A DNA stretch of 20,342 nt. It comes from Nitrospirota bacterium (GTDB lineage Bacteria; Nitrospirota; Nitrospiria; Nitrospirales; NS-4). A program made the translations under genes and the position numbers. The stretch lies in NCBI GenBank assembly GCA_005877565.1, contig VBOK01000037.1, positions 1 to 20,342 on the forward strand, read 5' to 3'. The notes beneath the pieces were generated by a model. That model was not told where the DNA came from. It searched no databases and saw nothing but the letters and a program-made list of their open reading frames with translations. Within the stretch, counting starts at the first letter, position 1; the number at the start of each line of letters is the position of its first letter. Of this stretch, positions 14,994 through 20,342 are shown in pieces.

Positions 14994-16238
14994 TGGACGA
15001 GCAGACCAACCAGCCGGCGAGCCTCGACAGCCTGACCCCGCGCCAGATCGTGGAAGAGCTGGACCGCTACGTGATCGGCCAGCGGGACGCCAAGCGCATG
15101 GTGGCCATCGCGCTCCGCACCCGGTGGCGGCGCCAGCGGCTGCCCGCGGACCTGCGCGACGAGGTCATGCCGAAGAACATCATCATGATCGGGCCGACCG
15201 GGGTCGGCAAGACCGAGATCTCGCGCCGCTTGGCCAAGCTCACGCAGGCGCCCTTCATCAAGGTCGAGGCCTCGAAGTACACGGAGATCGGCTACGTCGG
15301 ACGAGACTGCGAATCCATGGTCCGCGATCTGGTCGAGCAGGCCGTGAACATGGTCAAGGCCGAATACGCCGTGCGCATCCAGAAGAAGGCCGAGGCCCAG
15401 GCCGAGGAGCGCCTCCTCGACCTGCTGGTCCCCCCGCCCCCGCCGAAGACCCCGCCCGGCATCTTCGACCAGGCGAGCTTCGAGGCCCACCAGCCGCCGC
15501 CGAGCGAGACCTACGAGGCGACGCGCTCGAAGTTCCGCCTCCTGCTGCGCGAGGGCAAGCTGGACAGCCGGTCAGTCGAGATCGAAGTCAAGGACAAGGC
15601 CTCGATCCCGATCGGCGTGATCTCCAACGTCGGCGGCATGGAGCAGATCCAGGACCAGCTCCAGGAGATGCTGGGCGGCATGTTCCCCGGCAAGAAGAAG
15701 CGCCGCACGGTGAAGGTCCCGGAAGCGCTCGAACTGCTGATCCAGGAGGAGGCCCAGAAGCTGATCGACATGGAGGCCGTCATCAAGGAGGCCGTCGCCA
15801 AGACGGAACAGCACGGCATCATCTTCCTGGACGAGATCGACAAGAACGCCGGCCGCGAGCGGACGCTCGGGCCGGATGTCTCCCGCGAGGGCGTCCAGCG
15901 CGACCTTCTGCCGATCGTCGAGGGCTCCACCGTCACGACCAAGTACGGGCCGGTCAAGACGGACCACATCCTGTTCATCGCCGCCGGGGCGTTTCACGTG
16001 GCCAAGCCCTCGGATCTGATCCCGGAGTTGCAGGGCCGCTTCCCGATCCGGGTCGAACTGGAGCCCTTGACGCATCGGCGCCCGCCGGCTCTTCACGATC
16101 ATGGAGCGGTTGCTGGAAGAGATCTCCTTCGAAGCGCCGGAGCTGACCGAGCGGAAGCTGACGATCGACGCCCAGGTCGTGCGAAGCCGCCTGAAGGACA
16201 TCATCAAGGACGACGATCTGAGCCGGTACATCCTGTAG
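14993..16238 (+). pseudogene. hslU: HslU ATPase gene, internally deleted and frameshifted
   Basis: HslU is the AAA+ unfoldase partner of HslV. From ATG 14993 about 360 residues are normal: Walker A GPTGVGKT (67-74), pore motif GYVGRD, a long I-domain with a Pro-rich loop, Walker B FLDEID (Asp280, Glu281), and IPELQGRFPIRVELEPLT with the arginine finger. At about 16071-16073 the sequence jumps. The segment normally between this point and the NIGARRL sensor-2 helix (about 53 codons in E. coli) is missing, and the remainder continues in another frame. From 16074 that frame reads IGARRLFTIMERLLEEISFE and ends DDLSRYIL at TAG 16236-16238, the expected HslU C-terminus. The implied loss is about 158 bp (not a multiple of three). 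In the original frame there is no stop, and reading continues in frame through argB to 17143. The protein should not be functional, unless this is an assembly error. Confidence 0.88.
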
Positions 16239-16246
16239 GAGGACCG

Positions 16247-17143
16247 ATGGAGGAGCTGATCAAGAAGGCAAACGTGCTGGTGGAGGCCCTGCCCTACATC
16301 CGGGCCTTTGCCGGCAAGACCGTCGTGCTGAAGTACGGCGGCAAGGCCGTGACCGACCCGGCGCTGAAAGAAGGCTTCGCCACCGACGTCGTGCTCATGA
16401 AGTACGTCGGACTCAACCCGGTTGTCGTACACGGAGGCGGCCCCCAGATTGACAAGATGCTCAAGCGGCTGTCCATCGAGCCCAAGTTCCGCCAAGGAGT
16501 CCGCGTGACCGACGAAGCCACGATGGAAATCGTCGAGATGGTCCTCGGAGGAACCATCAACAAGGAGATCGCGTCGTTGATCAGCCGTCACAGAGCCAAG
16601 GCCGTCGGGTTGAGCGGCAAGGATGGCGGGCTCATCCAAGCCAAACCCTTCACGAAAGCTGAATGGGCCAAGAAGCTGGGGGCAGACCTCAGCGGCTGGG
16701 GCGAGGACGAGGACTACGGATTCGTCGGCGATGTCCAGGCAGTGGACTCTTCCATCTTGAAGAACCTCCAGGCCACCAACGCCATCCCCGTCATCGCCCC
16801 GATGGGTATCGGCAAGGACGGGCGCACGTACAACATCAACGCCGATCTGGTGGCGGGAGCGATCGCCGGCGCCCTCCAGGCGGAGAAGCTGGTGATCCTG
16901 ACGGACGTGAAGGGCATCAAGGACGAGGATGGGAAGCTCGTCTCGACGCTGGCCCGCAAGGACGTGGCCCGCATGGTGAAAAAGGGCACGATCAGCGAAG
17001 GCATGCTGCCCAAGGTGCAGGCGTGCCTGACCGCGCTCGAGGGCGGCGTCAGAAAGACGCACGTGATCGACGGCCGCATGCCGCACGCAATTTTGTTAGA
17101 GATCTTTACGGACAAGGGCATCGGGACGGAGATCGTCGCGTAG
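16247..17143 (+). CDS. argB: Acetylglutamate kinase
   Basis: ArgB phosphorylates N-acetyl-L-glutamate, the second step of arginine synthesis. The 298-residue protein carries amino-acid kinase motifs: VVLKYGGKAVTD near residue 26, VVVHGGGPQIDKML near residue 64, the acetylglutamate-binding region KFRQGVRVTDEATMEIVEMV, YNINADLVAGAIAGAL, and LVILTDVKGIKDEDG. It appears intact. The start is ATG 16247 behind a strong AGGAGGA (16237-16243) that overlaps the expected hslU stop. The upstream hslU frame happens to be in phase with it, so one continuous frame covers both. Its own ribosome-binding site makes independent initiation far more likely than a real HslU-ArgB fusion. Confidence 0.96.
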   Translation: MEELIKKANVLVEALPYIRAFAGKTVVLKYGGKAVTDPALKEGFATDVVLMKYVGLNPVVVHGGGPQIDKMLKRLSIEPKFRQGVRVTDEATMEIVEMVLGGTINKEIASLISRHRAKAVGLSGKDGGLIQAKPFTKAEWAKKLGADLSGWGEDEDYGFVGDVQAVDSSILKNLQATNAIPVIAPMGIGKDGRTYNINADLVAGAIAGALQAEKLVILTDVKGIKDEDGKLVSTLARKDVARMVKKGTISEGMLPKVQACLTALEGGVRKTHVIDGRMPHAILLEIFTDKGIGTEIVA

Positions 17144-17146
17144 GGC

Positions 17147-17641
17147 ATGTCCATGGCAGCGGATGTCGTCGTGCAGACCGCCACGGATCAGCGGATCGCG
17201 GACCAGGTCCGGCGCTACACCGTCCGCCTGGCCGTCTGCCTCATCGTCGGAGTCAACGCGCTGTTCCTGCTGGTCCTCTGGGGTAGCGGCGTGGACCTGG
17301 ACCAGATCTTCGCCGAGCGCGACTTCTTCGATCCGGCCGGTGACATCTGCCTCCGCATGGCCTGGTACAGGCCCCTCGGCGAGCAAGATCCGGTGCGGCT
17401 CTGCAAGGAATGGCTCAACCTGGGCGATTCCACCGGCCGCGTGCACAAGTTCAACAAAGACCTTCAGGTCGTCAAAGGCGCCGACGGCAAGGTGTACGTG
17501 AAGGAAAGTGCCGGCGACGGCCGTTTGATCGCCGTCGTGATCATCGTCGTCCTGCTCGTGGCCGGTGGCATGTGGCTGCAGCGGCACCTCATCACCCGCT
17601 ATCGGGCCCGGCTCGCCGCGGCGGCCGACAAGCCCGCGTGA
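17147..17641 (+). CDS. Hypothetical bitopic membrane protein (two TM segments)
   Basis: No family is recognised. The 164-aa product has a short polar N-terminus, a membrane segment at about residues 28-46 (LAVCLIVGVNALFLLVLWG), an external loop of roughly 75 residues, a second segment at about 127-145 (LIAVVIIVVLLVAGGMWLQ) and a basic cytoplasmic tail (RHLITRYRARLAAAADKPA). The loop holds two cysteines (ICLRMAW and RLCKEW), which could form a disulfide outside the membrane. It begins 3 bp after argB (ATG 17147 or 17153, no clear Shine-Dalgarno) and its stop overlaps the next start, so it is probably translated by coupling. Base composition matches the neighbours, arguing for a resident gene. 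Confidence 0.8.
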   Translation: MSMAADVVVQTATDQRIADQVRRYTVRLAVCLIVGVNALFLLVLWGSGVDLDQIFAERDFFDPAGDICLRMAWYRPLGEQDPVRLCKEWLNLGDSTGRVHKFNKDLQVVKGADGKVYVKESAGDGRLIAVVIIVVLLVAGGMWLQRHLITRYRARLAAAADKPA

Positions 17642-18606
17642 GCAGCCGCCGGCGTTCCCGCACCCTCCCTCACACTCCTGTCATCCTGGCCCACGGCGGC
17701 GCCGGCGCGCGCATCGTGACGCCGGCCCAACTCGCCTGTCTGGCCGACGCGCTCAGCCGCGGTTACACCGTGTTGCGGCGCGGAGGGCATGCCCTGGACG
17801 CGGTGGAAACCACGACCCGCTTCCTGGAGTCGTCCGGCCACTTCAACGCCGGGACCGGCGCGCATCTCCAACTCGACGGCGTCCGACGGATGGACGCCGC
17901 CCTCATGGAAGGGCGCACGCTGAAGGCCGGCGCGGTGGCGGGCATCGAGGCGGTGCGGCATCCGATCAGCGCGGCCAGGCTCGTCATGGAGAAGACCGCA
18001 CACGTCCTCTTGATCGGTCCCCACGCGACGCGCTTCGCCCGTCACTTCAAGCTGGAACGGCAAGTCGCCAATCACCGCCGTTCGGCGCTCGCGTCTGCAA
18101 GACGGAACACCTCGCGCGAAGCCGTGACGGCCACCGGGCCTCAGCGCCGGATGCTCCGGCTCTACCGGCAGATGCTGGGAGAGGAGACCGTGGGCGCGGT
18201 CGCGCTGGACCGGAGGGGCACGCTCGCGGCCAGCACGTCCACCGGCGGCATCGCGTTCATGCTGCCCGGCCGGGCGGGCGACAGCCCCCTGATCGGCTGC
18301 GGGATCTACGCGGACGACGAGGCCGGAGCCGTTTCCATGACCGGCCTGGGCGAGAGCATCATCAGGGTCGCAATGGCCAAGGAGATCGCGGACCGAATGG
18401 CGATGGGCACGAGCCCGACGACCGCGGCCCGGCTGGTGCTCGAGAAACTGGACCGGCGAATCCGGAAGGTCGAGGGCTTTGGCGCGGCCGGCGCGCTCGT
18501 CCTCGCGCCCGACGGCCGCTTTGCGATCCGGCACAGCACGCCGCGTATGTGCGCCGGCTACTGGGCGGGCACGGGCCAGCCCGTAGTGGCGGATCGGTTC
18601 TCCTAA
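17638..18606 (+). CDS. Isoaspartyl peptidase / L-asparaginase (plant-type, Ntn hydrolase)
   Basis: Members are made as a precursor that cleaves itself before a threonine to give alpha and beta subunits, then remove isoaspartyl residues or hydrolyse L-asparagine. Motifs seen are ILAHGGAGA at the start, the alpha-subunit block AGTGAHLQLDGVRRMDAALM, and ETVGAVALDRRGTLAASTST with predicted nucleophile Thr184. After these come LPGRAGDSPLIGCGIYADDE and SMTGLGESIIR, and the C-terminal GFGAAGALVLAPDG. I choose GTG 17638, whose last bases overlap the previous stop (GTGA), giving 322 aa. The longer open frame from 17410 would overlap the membrane-protein gene. The region before the nucleophile is Arg-rich, as is common for the flexible linker. 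Substrate preference cannot be told from sequence. Confidence 0.9.
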   Translation: MSSRRRSRTLPHTPVILAHGGAGARIVTPAQLACLADALSRGYTVLRRGGHALDAVETTTRFLESSGHFNAGTGAHLQLDGVRRMDAALMEGRTLKAGAVAGIEAVRHPISAARLVMEKTAHVLLIGPHATRFARHFKLERQVANHRRSALASARRNTSREAVTATGPQRRMLRLYRQMLGEETVGAVALDRRGTLAASTSTGGIAFMLPGRAGDSPLIGCGIYADDEAGAVSMTGLGESIIRVAMAKEIADRMAMGTSPTTAARLVLEKLDRRIRKVEGFGAAGALVLAPDGRFAIRHSTPRMCAGYWAGTGQPVVADRFS

Positions 18607-18683
18607 GCGCTTGGGGGCCCTCCTGGTCTTGATGAGATTTTGCTTGCTTTTTAACTGAAATTCCTGAAACTTTTTGAAGCAGC

Positions 18684-18688
18684 GGAGG
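18684..18688 (+). promoter_or_regulatory. Shine-Dalgarno deciding the kinase start
   Basis: GGAGG lies 6 nt before GTG 18695. The earlier in-frame TTG at 18674 lacks such a site, so GTG 18695 is preferred. The preceding 60 bp (about 18630-18680) is AT-rich and may hold a promoter, but no element pair fits the consensus well. Confidence 0.6.
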
Positions 18689-18694
18689 TTGGTC

Positions 18695-20137
18695 GTGAGA
18701 GCCTGGAGATGGGTTTGGCTCTACGGAATCGGCATTGTCGTAGTTTGGCTGCTGGGGCCCGAGCTCGGCGACATGCCGATGTTCAAAGAGATGACGCTCG
18801 GTGACAGCAAGGTACGAGGCTCTCAACTGGCGGAATTCACAGCCGACGCCTTCACCCTCTTGTTGTTCTTGTTGTTGGGCCACCGGGCAGTGAGCCAGCT
18901 TCCCAAGGAAGGGAAGTGGTCCTCCTTCCTGCGCCGCATCATCCCGCCGTCGGTCACCCTGATCATTGTCTTGGCCGGGCACAGGGTCCTTCGGACGCTC
19001 GCTGGTCCGTTTTTGGCCGAGATGGATAGGATGATCTACAATTTGATTTTTCTGCTTGTGGGCATCAGCGTGGCCTTGTGGCTGATTCTGGCGTTGAGGC
19101 GCAGCTCGGCAATGCTGATGCAGACCAGCGAGGGTGAGCCGATCCAGCAGGAACCCGCGCAGTCCCGGGAGGAATCCGCTCCCGCAAGGAAGCCCCCCGA
19201 TGAGGCGGATAAAACCGTGCCTTTGCCGGCGCCGCCAAGCAGCCGTGCGCAGCCAAGTAATCTCCAACAGGAAAGCCATGACCGGACTGTTCGAATCGAC
19301 CCCTCCCACCAGCGACGCAAACTGGGACGATATGCGGTCATCAGAGAGCTGGGCCGCGGATCGACGAGCGTGGTCTATCTTGGCAAAGATCCCACCATCC
19401 AGCGGTTCGTCGCGCTCAAAGCAATCCGGTTCGACGAGGTGGATGAGCCAAGCGAGTTGGTGGAAATCAAGCGACGCTTTTTCAGGGAAGTCAAATCGGT
19501 CGGGCTTTTATCGCATCCGAATATCGTGACGATTTTCGACGCTGGGGACGAGCAAGACTTGGGATTCATCGCTATGGAAGTGCTGGAGGGGATCACCCTG
19601 AAGGACTGGTGCCGCAAGGCGAATCTCAAGCCCATCAAGCGAGTGCTGGAACTTGTTACCACAGTAGCCCAAGCCCTCGACCACGCTCATAGCCAGGGGG
19701 TCGTGCACCGGGACATCAAACCGGCGAATATCATGTTCACGAAGGACGGCATCGCCAAAATCACGGACTTCGGCATCGCCCGGATCACCTCCTTCACCAA
19801 GACCCGAACCGATGTGATCCTCGGGACGCCGAGCTACATGTCGCCGGAACAGCTTGTCGGAGAGAAGGTGGACGGCCGCTCGGACCTTTTCTCGCTTGGA
19901 GTAGTCTTATACGAGTTGCTGACCGGCGAGAGACCATTCCAGGGCGAGAGCATTGCTTCTCTGACCTACCAAATCGCCCATAAGCCTCACCGGCCACCGG
20001 CCCAGATCCGGACAGACCTGCCGCCCTGCTGCGTCGCCATTATCGACAGGGCGCTGTGCAAAGCGGTGGGCAAGCGCTACCAGAGAGGGCTCGAACTTGC
20101 AGAGGATCTACGGACGTGTCGCCAGACTTGCACGTGA
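18695..20137 (+). CDS. Membrane-anchored Hanks-type Ser/Thr protein kinase
   Basis: The 480-aa product has an N-terminal membrane module with about four hydrophobic helices (roughly residues 3-23, 40-58, 80-97, 108-128). A Pro/Glu/Ser-rich linker (about 135-210) follows, then a complete kinase domain. Kinase motifs are intact: glycine loop GRGSTSVVYLG from Gly220, Lys242 (VALKAI), HRDIKPAN with Asp340, DFG with Asp358, GTPSYMSPEQ and DLFSLGVVLYELLTGERPF. Most bacterial membrane kinases place the kinase first and one TM afterwards; here the order is reversed, with a multi-span input domain at the N-terminus. The linker's DKTVPLP and HDRTVRID segments contain Thr residues that could be phosphorylation or FHA-docking sites (inference). 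Signal and targets are unknown. Confidence 0.93.
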   Translation: MRAWRWVWLYGIGIVVVWLLGPELGDMPMFKEMTLGDSKVRGSQLAEFTADAFTLLLFLLLGHRAVSQLPKEGKWSSFLRRIIPPSVTLIIVLAGHRVLRTLAGPFLAEMDRMIYNLIFLLVGISVALWLILALRRSSAMLMQTSEGEPIQQEPAQSREESAPARKPPDEADKTVPLPAPPSSRAQPSNLQQESHDRTVRIDPSHQRRKLGRYAVIRELGRGSTSVVYLGKDPTIQRFVALKAIRFDEVDEPSELVEIKRRFFREVKSVGLLSHPNIVTIFDAGDEQDLGFIAMEVLEGITLKDWCRKANLKPIKRVLELVTTVAQALDHAHSQGVVHRDIKPANIMFTKDGIAKITDFGIARITSFTKTRTDVILGTPSYMSPEQLVGEKVDGRSDLFSLGVVLYELLTGERPFQGESIASLTYQIAHKPHRPPAQIRTDLPPCCVAIIDRALCKAVGKRYQRGLELAEDLRTCRQTCT

Positions 20138-20171
20138 AACCGTTCACCACCATTGCACGGGAGAATTCTCA

Positions 20172-20342
20172 ATGACGCCCGAAGAGCAAATCGCAAAAAT
20201 GACCAAGGCCATCAACCATGCGATCAAAGTCCTGGGCGACCGGTTCGGCTCCACCCCGGGAGACGACCACCGGGCGATCCAGATGCTGAAGGACTCGCTT
20301 CAGGCCAGCCCCGCGCCCGCCCCGAAGACTCCGCCCGCTCAA
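20172..20342 (+). CDS. Partial hypothetical protein (cut by window end)
   Basis: An open frame starts at ATG 20172 with GGGAG (20159-20163) 8 nt upstream and runs through the end of the window without a stop (57 codons). The visible part is an acidic/basic helical stretch (MTPEEQIAKMTKAINHAIKV) followed by an Ala/Pro-rich tail (SPAPAPKTPPAQ). No family is recognised. It lies 34 bp after the kinase gene, so it may be co-transcribed and could be a partner or substrate. That is inference from position only. Confidence 0.6.
   Translation, partial: MTPEEQIAKMTKAINHAIKVLGDRFGSTPGDDHRAIQMLKDSLQASPAPAPKTPPAQ

Noticed and set aside
16060..16080. Programmed ribosomal frameshift in hslU
   Set aside because: A shift would rejoin the frames but could not supply the roughly 53 missing codons, and no slippery heptamer is visible.
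14990..17143. A genuine bifunctional HslU-ArgB fusion protein
   Set aside because: The HslU C-terminus is still encoded in another frame with its own stop, the linker residues look like out-of-frame translation, and argB has its own strong Shine-Dalgarno and ATG at 16247.
1..20342. CRISPR array, tRNA, rRNA, transposase or known defence genes
   Set aside because: No regularly spaced repeats, no cloverleaf-like gene in any gap, and no matching protein motif was found in the window.

Overview
The window is a 20.3 kb, GC-rich, almost gap-free piece of bacterial chromosome in which every supported gene lies on the + strand. Gene content and order (mreB-mreC-mreD-mrdA-rodA, an RNase E/G, then dprA-topA-trmFO-xerC-hslV-hslU-argB) suggest a Gram-negative bacterium. 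From remembered gene neighbourhoods it most resembles Nitrospirota (Nitrospira-like). That placement is inference and has not been tested by any search.

Layout. (1) 69-6072: a promoter, a small RDD-family membrane protein and the cell-shape/elongasome operon, with overlapping or tightly spaced genes. (2) 6173-7555: RNase E/G (rng). (3) 7573-8866: a visibly lower-GC accessory island with two co-transcribed small hypothetical genes, a duplicated copy of the rng 3' end, two palindromes, a small secreted protein and about 220 bp of non-coding DNA. (4) 8867-17143: the housekeeping run dprA, topA, trmFO, xerC, hslV, hslU, argB. (5) 17147-20342: a two-TM hypothetical protein, an isoaspartyl peptidase/asparaginase, a membrane-anchored Hanks-type Ser/Thr kinase, and the start of a gene cut by the window edge.

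How the genes work together. MreBCD, PBP2 and RodA build the lateral wall. DprA, TopA and XerC handle DNA uptake or recombination, supercoiling and chromosome dimer resolution. TrmFO methylates tRNA U54. HslV and HslU would form an ATP-dependent protease, but here hslU is broken. ArgB is in arginine synthesis.

The strongest unusual signals are structural changes inside genes that are normally invariant. There is a perfect 66-bp in-frame tandem duplication in mreC, an in-frame loss of about 40 codons just before the first catalytic Asp of rng, and a loss of about 158 bp in hslU. The hslU lesion shifts the frame so that its open frame runs into argB. These could be real lesions or assembly/consensus errors, and read-level evidence would decide. 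The second signal is a 45-bp imperfect direct repeat of the rng 3' end that brackets the two-gene cassette, as if a mobile cassette had inserted at the end of rng and rebuilt it. I found no CRISPR array, tRNA, rRNA, transposase or phage gene, and no clear new multi-gene defence system.
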